Shown piece after piece: positions 1 through 7,207 of a stretch of 11,756 bases of DNA. The stretch lies in contig NAOQ01000800.1 in assembly GCA_002751075.1 (NCBI GenBank), positions 15,186-26,941 of the forward strand, given 5' to 3'. Source of the stretch: Ichthyophonus hoferi (taxonomy: Eukaryota; Opisthokonta; Ichthyosporea; Ichthyophonida; Ichthyophonidae). Every line of letters begins with the position of its first letter. Within the stretch, counting starts at the first letter, position 1. The notes under the pieces were generated by a model. The model did not search any database, had not been told where the DNA came from, and worked only from the letters and a program-made list of their open reading frames with translations. Position numbers and translations under genes: made by a program.

Positions 1-3
<3 letters not shown>

Positions 4-40
<37 letters not shown>
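4..40. repeat. (TA)n dinucleotide microsatellite
   Basis: This is an uninterrupted TA run at the left edge, within intron 3 of the minus-strand gene. Its true length in the genome may differ because such runs assemble poorly. Confidence 0.95.
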
Positions 41-44
<4 letters not shown>

Positions 45-61
45 TAAATAGAAATATAAAC

Positions 62-108
62 CTACATACATACATATATACATACACACATACACACGCG
101 TATAAACA
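62..108. repeat. Degenerate (CATA/CACA)n repeat
   Basis: Tetranucleotide CATA units grade into CACA units inside intron 3 of the minus-strand gene. Confidence 0.8.
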
Positions 109-123
109 CAAACATAAACTTAC

Positions 124-363
124 TTGGACCTAATCCTATCTCCGTCTCTCCCCCCTCCACCCTCTCCTTCTCTTTCATTCTCTCCTCCCATAGACTATCA
201 TAGTGATCAAGGCAGGGTGTTAATAGTGCTTCTCTTTCTCTTTTCTCTGCTGTTATTGTTAACGATCTCTGTAATCCTCCTATATGTGCAAGTCTTTCTT
301 GTAATTTAGTCCCTAGTTCCTCTGTTTCTTGAATTAGAATAGGGTCGATATCTTCCAAAGGAG
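124..363 (-). CDS. Coding exon 3 of the same minus-strand gene, coiled-coil segment
   Basis: This exon is 240 bases long, read from 363 to 124. It follows an acceptor with a pyrimidine tract (CTCCTACCTCAG) and ends at a perfect GTAAGT donor at 123-118. It enters and leaves in phase 1; the split codon from exon 2 (G) plus CT gives Ala. It encodes PLEDIDPILIQETEELGTKL and then a Gln/Glu/Leu-rich amphipathic helix with LQERLAHIGGL, followed by EKREREALL and a charged tail (SLWEERMKEKE). A DP-containing linker followed by a helix of about 55 residues is what one expects of the C-terminal coiled coil of NSL1/Mis14, which packs with other MIS12-complex subunits at the kinetochore. The joined protein is 154 residues so far against about 280 in human NSL1. 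Other small coiled-coil proteins remain possible. The gene continues past the left edge. Confidence 0.65.
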
Positions 364-721
364 CTGAGGTAGGAGTTATGTTATAGTATAGGGTACATAG
401 TCAGGGTACAGGGTATATGCTATATAGTATAATAATATACAGTAAGGGGTATGCTTATAATATCGTTTATGATTGGATTGGATGTGAGTCTTTATATTGC
501 ATCTTATATTATATACTGCTTATAAAAATTATATATTATACAAACTATACACTATAAGCATTACTTATTATATTATACTAAAACATATATCACAATATAA
601 TCCACATAAAATGACATAGTCAACTATAGTAGACGGTGTATTTTCAACCATACGATATGATAAGATATGATAATGCTATGAGATGAGATGATACTATATG
701 ATATGCTATAGTGGGTTTTAC
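364..721 (-). other. Intron 2 of the minus-strand gene
   Basis: The intron is 358 bases and runs from GTAAAA to CCTCAG. Its phase (1) agrees with both neighbouring exons. It is AT-rich and composed of loosely 5-nt-periodic sequence (GATAT, TATGA, TATAG words), especially at 640-715 and 375-430. Confidence 0.6.
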
Positions 722-806
722 CGTGTAATTTCGGCTCATACTCATAGTATGGCACCCCAAGTATCCCAATATTCTGCTTGAATATCTCCATTGCATCAAG
801 AACTAT
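722..806 (-). CDS. Coding exon 2 of the same minus-strand gene
   Basis: This exon is 85 bases long, read from 806 down to 722. It is preceded by a good acceptor (CTCCATTACAG) and followed by a GTAAAA donor at 721. It enters in phase 0 and leaves in phase 1. It encodes IVLDAMEIFKQNIGILGVPY followed by YEYEPKLH. Joined to exon 1 this gives a helix, then FKQNIGILGVPY, then an acidic/aromatic linker. In human NSL1, as I recall it, a similar order occurs: a helix ending in a QENISING-type turn, later a YDPDP-type linker, then a long coiled coil. The resemblance is in order and spacing rather than in many identities, so the assignment stays tentative. An alternative in-frame ATG at 824 would read through the acceptor and is not favoured. 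Confidence 0.65.
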
Positions 807-1011
807 CTGTAATGGAGCACCCATAACAAACGTAAATTAAATTTTCCTTAAAGTAATATAACATTATAATATAAATTTGTTATTCATATATTGGTTGTAC
901 TATATTTACTATATTTAGAATCTTTTCGTTCTAAAACATATATAGGTTGATAGGTAGGTATATGTATGAATGTATGTGTATGTAGTCATTTATTTATGGG
1001 TTTATATATGC

Positions 1012-1031
1012 AGGTAGGTAGGTAGGTAGGT
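1012..1031. repeat. (GGTA)n microsatellite
   Basis: About five GGTA units lie in intron 1 of the minus-strand gene, a short distance from the larger GTAT array. Confidence 0.9.
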
Positions 1032-1071
1032 ATGCATGTATGTATCTACTGCATGTATGGATGTATGGATG

Positions 1072-1076
<5 letters not shown>

Positions 1077-1105
<29 letters not shown>

Positions 1106-1126
1106 TGTATGTATGTATGTATGTAT
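1077..1126. repeat. (GTAT)n microsatellite
   Basis: About a dozen perfect ATGT/GTAT units lie in intron 1, next to the donor of exon 1. Nearby GGAT units (about 1056-1070) look like an older variant of the same array. Confidence 0.95.
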
Positions 1127-1136
1127 ACTTAAGTAC

Positions 1137-1274
1137 CTCTTTTAGATACTGTTCCAGTTGTGTGGAATCATTCTCCGTTATGTCATTCTGCTCTTTAGTA
1201 AATTTCTGTGCAGCGGTAAGAAGGTGCTGCTCAAGGTCTTGAACCACACGTTCACTACTTAATTGTATTTTCAT
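1137..1274 (-). CDS. Coding exon 1 of a small helical protein (NSL1/Mis14-like candidate)
   Basis: This exon holds 46 codons starting at an ATG at 1274. The protein begins MKIQLSSERVVQDLEQHLL and ends EQLEQYLKE-like (QLEQYLKE), a mostly helical, charged N terminus. The exon ends GAG at 1137 and the GT of a donor (GTACTT, a weak match to consensus) follows at 1136-1135, leaving phase 0. No acceptor AG is seen in the 100 bases upstream, only a CAA/AAC repeat that suits a 5' leader, so this is probably the first coding exon. Codon use and residue mix are ordinary, whereas the read-through past the donor becomes a monotonous YIHT repeat from a microsatellite, which supports splicing here. Phase matches the next exon. 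The NSL1/Mis14 idea rests on the joined protein and is explained under exon 2 and exon 3. Confidence 0.7.
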
Positions 1275-1441
1275 GTTGTTGTTGTGATTGTTGTTGTTGT
1301 TGTTGTAGTCATTAGATAATAAAGGTAAAATAATATAAAATGTACGGAGTATATAATAAATAAATAAGAATTAATATGCTATAGCCCCAAGGCCACCACT
1401 ACTATAATAATGTAATACTATATTTATACTATATTTATACT
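1275..1441 (-). promoter_or_regulatory. Probable 5' leader and promoter side of the minus-strand gene
   Basis: A run of CAA/AAC triplets lies just upstream of the ATG at 1274 on the minus strand. An upstream ATG in another frame (about 1312) opens a Thr-repeat micro-frame that stops at the TGA overlapping the start codon (ATGA), so it could act as an upstream frame. No TATA box can be singled out because the whole region is AT-rich. The exact transcription start is unknown. Confidence 0.35.
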
Positions 1442-1442
1442 A

Positions 1443-1532
<90 letters not shown>

Positions 1533-1556
1533 TCTATTATTATTGTTCATTATTAT
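1442..1556. repeat. (ATT)n trinucleotide microsatellite
   Basis: About 115 bases of ATT units carry a few interruptions (ATA at about 1485, then AGT, TTTCT and GTTC near the right end). It lies in the spacer upstream of the minus-strand gene. Confidence 0.95.
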
Positions 1557-2040
1557 TTTATCAATATTAGACTATCAATAAACCGTTGGTAATATCGCGC
1601 CAGAATAATTCAAATATTTAAATCTATTTAACATTGGTTTAATCAATATTAAATTATAAAATAAAAATATTATAGGTTAATGCAATTAAGGGAGGGAATA
1701 TGTACGATATTGCATTATTTAGCGATATATTTTAACGGCAGTTAAAATGACTTTGGTATGATATTTCATATTCACCTATATTTGTTACATTAAAAAATAT
1801 ATATTATTATATAAATTTAATGCCATGCCATATACTAATATATTGAATTTATATATAGCAATTTATTTTCAGTTTTGTATTACATTATGTTTCTCTATAT
1901 TTTGCGATTATAATAAAATACAATACAGCATATTATATCTTAATATTGTATAAATTTACTACATGTTATTGCATGATATAATATTATATATGTAGTATTA
2001 ACGTGTTTTAGAGAAATACTATTGGAGTAGAATATATCTA
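1557..2040. other. AT-rich spacer, no gene seen
   Basis: This stretch is very AT-rich with stops in all frames. I find no RNA gene, no convincing splice sites and no clear repeat family. Confidence 0.6.
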
Positions 2041-3360
2041 TATTGTTATTTAACTCAAATTTATTTGGAATCCCCAGTAGATACTACAGAATTACATAAC
2101 AATTTGTTATTCACTGTGCTGTGTCAACCTCTAAAACCTAATCATCTAGGCGTATGCACAGATTGAAACCCACCTAGAAGAAAACACTTAGCTAAGAGTC
2201 AAAACTATTTCGAAGCCCTGAAGCCTATGGGGAATTAACTTGAGCTATCCCAAGTAGTCTGGAAAAACAGCTGGGGCAATCTATTGGCGTTAGATGGAAA
2301 TCTACGAATATATATATGATGAGCCATTTCGGATCAGTGCAGATAACATTATCTGACAGGATAACACATTATCTTCTTGATAAAGCAAGTCGTGCCTGCT
2401 TGTGCCCGCTTTGTTTAATTATAAAATTGTCTTATCATATCTGTACTCTGCGCAGTACAGAAAACATATTTTACCTAAGCCAAGTCCTGTTCACTCGTTT
2501 AATAATAAAAATATTTTGTCACAATATCTGTACTCCGTGGATGCAAAGGGATATGTTAAAATACCCCTTAATTCGGCATTATTTTTCCTTCTAAACGAAT
2601 TGTCCAAAAAAAAAATTGATTATCCCGTCAGCATACCACTTTCGTCCCACATCACGAGTCATGGTACGAATCTTAATCGCACACCGTAGTTCGGGGCTTC
2701 TATGCGCCCCATCCAAATTCAATCTGGAACTTGCACAAACCAATTCCCAGTGGAGAGGAGCGGTAATCTCAGATCAATGCATTTTTTACACATAGATATC
2801 GCAGGTGTCAACCATAGCTGTGTTCATAAATGCTAGTGCGACCAATTTTAACGTTCCTCATTGACTAATACATTTACAGACGATCACTAAGGCCGTCTAT
2901 TGCCTCATCTTATTTCCATAATAATACTATTACATGCTAAAAACTTAATTTACCAGGTTGGGAACACATGCAATTAGCTATTATTGGACTGATTATTTCA
3001 TGAGCTACTTGTTATCTGGACTTCATCCGAACTATATGTTCATTCAGGGTTAACAGTTTTGCAATAAATTCATACCATGACCTGTAGTGTAGGATGAAAA
3101 TGACATGCACTAACTGGGGCAGTCATGAATATTTTGAACAGATTACAACAATTTTGGACAAAGTTATGGGGTTGTCAGAACCATCACTTTGCTAAACTGC
3201 TAATGGAAATATGAACTATATAGCAATCAACAGATTACCAGACACATATAATCAGGAAAAGAAATTTTTAGCTCCCCCTACCAGTGACGAGGAACAGCAA
3301 GAGACAGCCAATGTGCTTCTTCAGGGGGACTTGGAACATAATAAATAGTTTAATGATATA
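2041..3360. other. More complex spacer without a recognisable gene
   Basis: Base composition is less skewed here than in the flanks and low-complexity runs are rare, so this may be decayed unique or mobile sequence. The longest frames (for example 2316-2594 and 2402-2689, both plus strand and under 100 codons) match no family I know and carry no domain motif. A near-palindrome GTACTCTGCGCAGTAC lies at 2443-2458. The word ATATCTGTACTC occurs twice, at 2438-2449 and 2524-2535. At the right end two short frames lie close together, plus strand 3094-3195 (33 codons) and 3211-3348 (45 codons). Both have mixed, protein-like composition but no known identity. Confidence 0.5.
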
Positions 3361-3706
3361 ATTTTACAATAGGATATAAATGCATTAATACATATATAGA
3401 ACAGTCCATATATATATATTCCAAATAATAGTATAGTTGCTATTTTACTTCAATATTATTAAACGTCATCCATATGTTAAATAATAATAATAATAATAAT
3501 AATGATAGAATTAAGAATAAATTTAAGAATGATTAGTGCTATTTTTAGGTTGTGGTCCAATAATCTACAAACTAAAGCTTTCAATAATTCTTACTCATGT
3601 TCATGCTCTGGCTCAAGAGTTATAGAAGCCTTCAATTTTTTACTAGGAGCTGTGTTGTATATGTGGTCACTACAGTCTAATTGTAGTTGTGGATAATAGT
3701 AGTCGT

Positions 3707-3742
3707 ATCATTAAGATTAGAAGTGCCATCAAGCTTGACTAG
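3707..3742 (+). repeat. Diverged direct repeat, copy 1
   Basis: The copy reads ATCATT, AAGATT, then CCATCAAGCTTGACTAG. It pairs with 4186-4220 about 480 bases away. In the 17-base core 15 positions agree. Confidence 0.5.
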
Positions 3743-4185
3743 TTAACCTTCCAGTGAAAGATCTGGATTAATTACTCCATCCTCTTTAAAAACCATAGAC
3801 ATAATATGAATACATATAAATATACATAAAATTCTGGAATATGACTTTTCTAGCTAGTAATAATTTTTCTTATACTTGAACAGTAGTATATGACTCAATG
3901 ATTTTCTTTATTATTGGATAAAGCCTTTTATTTATGCTTCTTTCACTCTAAAACTAGTTTTGATTAAATTGGTTCGGACGGATTTGAATTGATCAACGAG
4001 TCTGTGCTTAAAGATCTAATTGGCTGCTGAATCCTACCAACATTTGCTCTATTGAATCTAACTTGATCAATTATCAATTGATTGATACCTATATAGTATC
4101 TGATTAGTTGTACTTTCAGTACGAGTTGTTTTTATGAATTGAATTATTGATCATTGTAGAAAGCTTCAAATCAATAAGAGCCCTG

Positions 4186-4220
4186 ATCATTCATAAAGAT
4201 TTTCCATCAAACTTAACTAG
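4186..4220 (+). repeat. Diverged direct repeat, copy 2
   Basis: The copy reads ATCATT, AAAGATT, then CCATCAAACTTAACTAG. It matches 3707-3742 with a small insertion or deletion between the blocks. A shorter relative (TTAACTAGG) recurs at about 4394 at the start of the next repeat group. Confidence 0.5.
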
Positions 4221-4386
4221 GAAGGAGCATCTTCTCTCTATAATAATAAATAAATAAATAATAACAATAAATAAAAGAATGAATACTAAAAGTACAGTGA
4301 ATGCTTTGGTTCCAAAAATTTGCAATAATAATAATAATATAAATGATAATGATAATGAGAACAACAACAACATTAATATTACTAAA

Positions 4387-4437
4387 CAATAAATTAACTA
4401 GGCTAATATTTCAGAATATATTAAAAATATATACTTT
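4387..4437 (+). repeat. Diverged interspersed or tandem repeat, copy 1 (CTAATATTTCAG core)
   Basis: The copy has CAATAAATTAACTAGG, then CTAATATTTCAGAATATATT, then a short A/T tail. Copies 2 and 3 share the same order of words. Confidence 0.6.
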
Positions 4438-4439
4438 AT

Positions 4440-4780
4440 ACTTATATTATTAATAATAATAAAACAAAAACAACCATAGCAATCCTACTCATAATAAACA
4501 AAACAATAAACACTAAGACAATAATAACACTAACACCACCAAACAATAAATTTATCACACTAATATTTCAGGATTTATTGAAAATTACATGCTTTTTGAC
4601 AATACTACCAATAATAATAATCACAATACCAATAATAACAACACGACTACTAATAAACCAAACAACAAACACAACAGCAGCAGTATCAATGACAGCAATA
4701 ATGTCAACAACTATAATAATAAATATAATAATAACTAACATTCCCACCAATAATAAGCAAAACAATAGCCACGATAACCA
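4440..4780. repeat. AAT/AAC-rich low-complexity spacer between the repeat copies
   Basis: Imperfect AAT, ACA and ACC triplets fill the space between the repeat cores. They keep frames open on both strands (for example 4578-4793 plus and 4568-4834 minus) with Ile/Thr/Asn or Ile/Val strings only. Confidence 0.7.
4541..4596 (+). repeat. Diverged repeat, copy 2
   Basis: The copy has AAACAATAAATTTATCACA, then CTAATATTTCAGGATTTATT, then GAAAATTACATGCTTTT. It is preceded by AACAAAACAATAAACA, which resembles the leader of copy 3. Confidence 0.65.
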
Positions 4781-4783
4781 TGC

Positions 4784-4839
4784 TAAACGATAATTTAACC
4801 ACAACAATATTTTAGAATTTATTAAAAAGTACAAACTAT
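4784..4839 (+). repeat. Diverged repeat, copy 3
   Basis: The copy has TAAACGATAATTTAACCACA, then ACAATATTTTAGAATTTATT, then AAAAAGTACAAACTAT. The leader AATAATAAGCAAAACAATAG at about 4750 also matches the sequence before the fourth, partial copy (AATATTAAGCAAGACAACAG at about 5107, followed by CAATAATTTTCAGGATTTA at 5131-5149). Confidence 0.65.
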
Positions 4840-4889
4840 GATGATATTAACAATTGCAATACCAATAATAACAAAAACAAAAACACTAT

Positions 4890-5231
4890 CAATTTTAATG
4901 GGACTGGGTCCATCTGAAAGTGCCTGAGATCATAAGATACGGGTAGCCCTTGCATTGACCACAGGCTTTAAGAATGCTTTCTCCTTATGAGTTTGCAGAA
5001 TTTGTAAGCATGACAGGACTTCAATTTGCAAATGCTGCAATTTACCATTGGAATCTAGTCTTGGTTTACTCCCATTGGGTTCATGTGCATGCACGCAGTA
5101 AGCCTAATAATATTAAGCAAGACAACAGCCCAATAATTTTCAGGATTTAAATAAGGCATAGGCATTGAGGTGACTTGAACCCCTGCCTACCTATTCAATC
5201 TACAATTTCCAAACCACGATGCTAAAATGAC
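4890..5231 (-). mobile_element. Probable tRNA-derived SINE, head at 5231, tail near 4890
   Basis: On the minus strand the first 71 bases (5231-5161) look like a worn tRNA. The A box reads TAGCATCGTGGTTTGG and the B box GGTTCAAGTCACC. There is a TA at the positions of tRNA bases 8-9. The T arm is AGGGG-TTCAAGT-CACCT with four of five pairs. The acceptor strands GTCATTT and CAATGCC pair at five of seven positions. The anticodon arm is not recognisable and no CCA follows, so it is not a working tRNA. After the head comes about 270 bases of unrelated, more GC-rich body ending near CCCATTAAAATTG, with a TTTTTG-type run beyond it. A SINE fits this order: internal RNA polymerase III promoter, then body, then simple tail. 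No target-site duplication could be picked out in the AT-rich flanks. The alternative is an isolated tRNA pseudogene. Confidence 0.55.
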
Positions 5232-5664
5232 TATAAATAAAAGCTAAATATAATAGCATATATAAACAACAATAACATTATATTATGCATAATATAGATT
5301 ATATATTATCACTAGTATCAAGTATATAGGAAATGGATGCATTCGTTAACTTCCTGTGTTTACGTATATTATATGATACTATAATAGAGTAAGTAAGTAA
5401 AGACATAAATATATATACTAATAACTTCTACGTATTTGTATAGGTTAATATAGGGATGGGTGAGACGATTAGCATACGTTTATCTTTCACAAATTTCTTT
5501 TTTGATGTTTCATGTTGTTGTTGTTTGTTTGTTTTTCTTCCTCAATCCCCAATAGACCGATATATATACATACCCTGCTAGGTGGTATGTATCTGTATAC
5601 ATCAACAAGACCGCTGAATAGATTGGGATTATTATAAGTATTATAAATATTATGAACAATAAAC
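5232..5664 (+). promoter_or_regulatory. Probable promoter and 5' leader of the plus-strand gene
   Basis: No frame linked to the start at 5665 extends upstream: an in-frame TAA stands at 5635. A pyrimidine-rich stretch ending CCCCAATAG (5531-5555) looks like a splice acceptor, so a non-coding first exon upstream is possible. Many TATA-like words occur, but they cannot be told apart from the general AT-richness. Confidence 0.35.
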
Positions 5665-6348
5665 ATGTCAGAACTTGATGACAAAGCGGCGGCTTTAAGG
5701 TTAATGCATGAAGAGAACAGGAAGAAAGCACCACCAACGATTAAAAGTACTCAGCCTAAATCAAAGAAACATAAGAGAAGCTGGGTCAAATCACCTTCAC
5801 AGCGATATAATCAGCAACAACAACAGCAACAGCAACAACAGCAACAGCAACAACAGCAACAGCAACAACAGCAACAGCAACAACAACAACAACAATGGCT
5901 TTGGAATAATGGAAATGGACGGCGAGGTTGGGTCCAGGAAGGGCCGTATAAATGTGCACAGAGCTGGAATTTTGAAGAGAGAAGTTCGTATACGGCTAGT
6001 AATGATAAGAATGATAGGGCATTAGGTGATAAAAGAGGTTCATCGTGTAGTAATCGTTATTATGGTAATGGTAACACGTATGATGAAGGAGGAATGGGAT
6101 ATACCCAAGGGAATTTCAGGGGAGGGCAGCAGATGATTGATGATGATGAGAGTAATGTGAGTAATAATAATGTGAATAATCAAGGGATTGTAGGAAAAAG
6201 ATTGTATAGAGGAGGGAGCAGGAGAGGTGGACGGAAAGGGCGTGGTAGTGTAAAAAGAATGAAGGAAGAGGGGGAACCTGGAAGTCATGTGTCATGCTCA
6301 CGCATGTTTTTTACGGATGATAATTCTACTATGAGTATAGGAGATATG
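5665..6348 (+). CDS. Coding exon A: polyglutamine and RGG-box N terminus of a large nuclear-type protein
   Basis: This exon is 228 codons from an ATG at 5665 (context AAACATGT). The protein opens MSELDDKAAALRLMHEENRK with a basic cluster KSKKHKR at residues 33-38. Residues 50-77 are 28 glutamines written as CAA/CAG mixtures. A Gly/Asn/Tyr-rich stretch with RGG follows (to about residue 155), then an acidic-Asn linker (DDDES at 159-163), then an RGG box at 178-198 (YRGGSRRGGRKGRG). RGG boxes usually bind RNA or mediate condensate-type contacts. A GTAGGT donor at 6349 follows ATG in phase 0, matching the acceptor at 7046. Without splicing the frame would close at TAA 6370-6372, giving 235 residues, so a single-exon gene is the alternative. 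I do not recognise the family. Confidence 0.7.
5812..5895 (+). repeat. CAA/CAG repeat encoding 28 glutamines
   Basis: The central 60 bases are four copies of a 15-base unit, CAACAGCAACAGCAA, followed by pure CAA. The mixed codons mark a duplicated block rather than simple slippage of one triplet. Confidence 0.95.
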
Positions 6349-7045
6349 GTAGGTGGGAATGAACTGGGATAACTGTGAGAGAGTAAAAAGGGCATAAGGA
6401 TAGGTGATGAGGTAGGGGAGAGGGTATATCATAGTATAGGATAAGATTACTATGGGATAGTATAGTATAGTGTAGTATATGGGCATATGTTATGGTTTCT
6501 TATATTTCACTTATTGTTTTGTTTTAAATTTTAATTAATTTCTTTGTTTTCTATGGTTATATATATTTATGTATGTATATATATGGGCATAAATCTATGC
6601 AGTATACTATATGGTATTAGATTGTAATGTATTGTATTGTATTGTATCTGTTATATGTATTATATAATGTTGCATTAGATGACCCGTACCTTCTCATGGT
6701 TTACATTTGGAAACAATCATATAGTCGTATAATACAACACAATGCTATACTTTATTATGCCATACTTTACAATACAGTACAATACTATATTATATAATGC
6801 AACAGTACATTATATTATCCTATACTACATTATGCTATATTGCACTATACTCTACTGTATCATATAATACAATGTAGTGTTAGGTATTATAGTACTTAAT
6901 AATTATTATAATATGATAACATGCTATGCTGTGAACTAAGCTTGAATTCTAGTCTGCCTATATCCAATTATAGCAAATACTTAAAATACTTGCAATGCTT
7001 AAAATAGGCACTGGTTTACATCTTACCTCACATCTACTCTCCCAG
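6349..7045 (+). other. Intron A of the plus-strand gene (predicted)
   Basis: The intron is 697 bases, with GTAGGT at the 5' end and a pyrimidine-rich acceptor (CATCTACTCTCCCAG) at the 3' end. It has stops in all frames. It is built mainly from 5-nt-periodic words such as TATAG (6420-6480), TATTG (6620-6650) and ATACT/ATATT (6720-6890). Confidence 0.6.
6375..6900. repeat. Degenerate pentanucleotide-periodic repeat in intron A
   Basis: Words of five (TATAG, TATTG, ATACT, ATATT) recur in runs with drift between variants. No single unit dominates over the whole stretch. Confidence 0.7.
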
Positions 7046-7207
7046 ACAACCCTCACAAGCACCAATCAGATAACTGGTAGTCCTAGCAACGTTAATGGTT
7101 GTGTTATGTTATCACCAGAGGATAGATCTATATGCCCTTCTATATCTAAGAAAAAAGGAGAGGTTAAGAAGCCAAAAAAGGGCAGAAAGATTGATGGGAA
7201 AGAAATG
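7046..7207 (+). CDS. Coding exon B: short Ser/Lys-rich linker exon
   Basis: This exon is 54 codons, phase 0 at both ends, between a strong acceptor (ACTCTCCCAG, 7045) and a GTATGT donor at 7208. It encodes TTLTSTNQITGSPSNVNG, then CVMLSPEDRSICPSISKKK and a basic tail with KKPKKGRK that looks like a nuclear localisation signal. The frame runs past the donor into a Leu/Tyr/Cys string made of TTGTA repeats, which marks the intron. Both this exon and exon A end in ATG just before GT. The same phase on both sides and the residue content argue that it belongs between exons A and C. It would be skippable without changing frame. No family recognised. Confidence 0.65.

Larger units (their letters stand above)
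1..123 (-). other. Start of intron 3 of the minus-strand gene, cut by the window edge
   Basis: The intron opens with a GTAAGT donor at 123-118 on the minus strand. It is made up of CATA/CACA-type repeats and a (TA)n run. Reading through the donor gives a low-complexity MFVFIRVCMCVC string, as expected of non-coding repeat. Confidence 0.6.
807..1136 (-). other. Intron 1 of the minus-strand gene
   Basis: The intron is 330 bases and runs from GTACTT to TTACAG. It holds a (GGTA)n run near 1012-1031 and a long (GTAT)n microsatellite near 1077-1126 that starts only about 10 bases from the donor. The rest is AT-rich with no coding signal. Confidence 0.6.
3361..4385. other. AT-rich spacer with short AAT runs and diverged repeats
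   Basis: It holds an (AAT)n run at about 3481-3503, a 64-codon plus-strand frame at 3502-3696 with no recognisable content, and the direct-repeat pair listed separately. The segment 3960-4190 is rich in GATCAA/ATTGAT words that form small palindromes, such as ATCAATTGAT at 4073-4082. I see no supportable gene. Confidence 0.5.

Noticed and set aside
2316-2689. Overlapping plus-strand frames of 92 and 95 codons as a small gene
   Set aside because: No known motif, no splice or start context that stands out, and the two frames compete. The repeated word ATATCTGTACTC explains the apparent peptide repeat.
2640-2760. A structured RNA or tRNA around the GGGGC...GCCCC hairpin
   Set aside because: Only one short stem of five pairs could be drawn. 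No box A or B and no further arms were found.
4568-4834. Hydrophobic minus-strand frame of 88 codons resembling a membrane protein
   Set aside because: It is Ile/Val/Phe translation of AAT/AAC triplet repeats in the spacer. The plus strand is open there too for the same reason.
5161-5231. A functional tRNA gene on the minus strand
   Set aside because: The A and B boxes and T arm are visible, but the acceptor stem has two mismatches and no proper anticodon arm can be drawn. A SINE head or pseudogene fits better.
5708-6025. Second plus-strand frame across the polyQ tract (Asn/Ser repeat)
   Set aside because: It is the AAC/AGC reading of the same CAA/CAG repeat. The frame with the in-place start, RGG box and matching donor phase is the better one.
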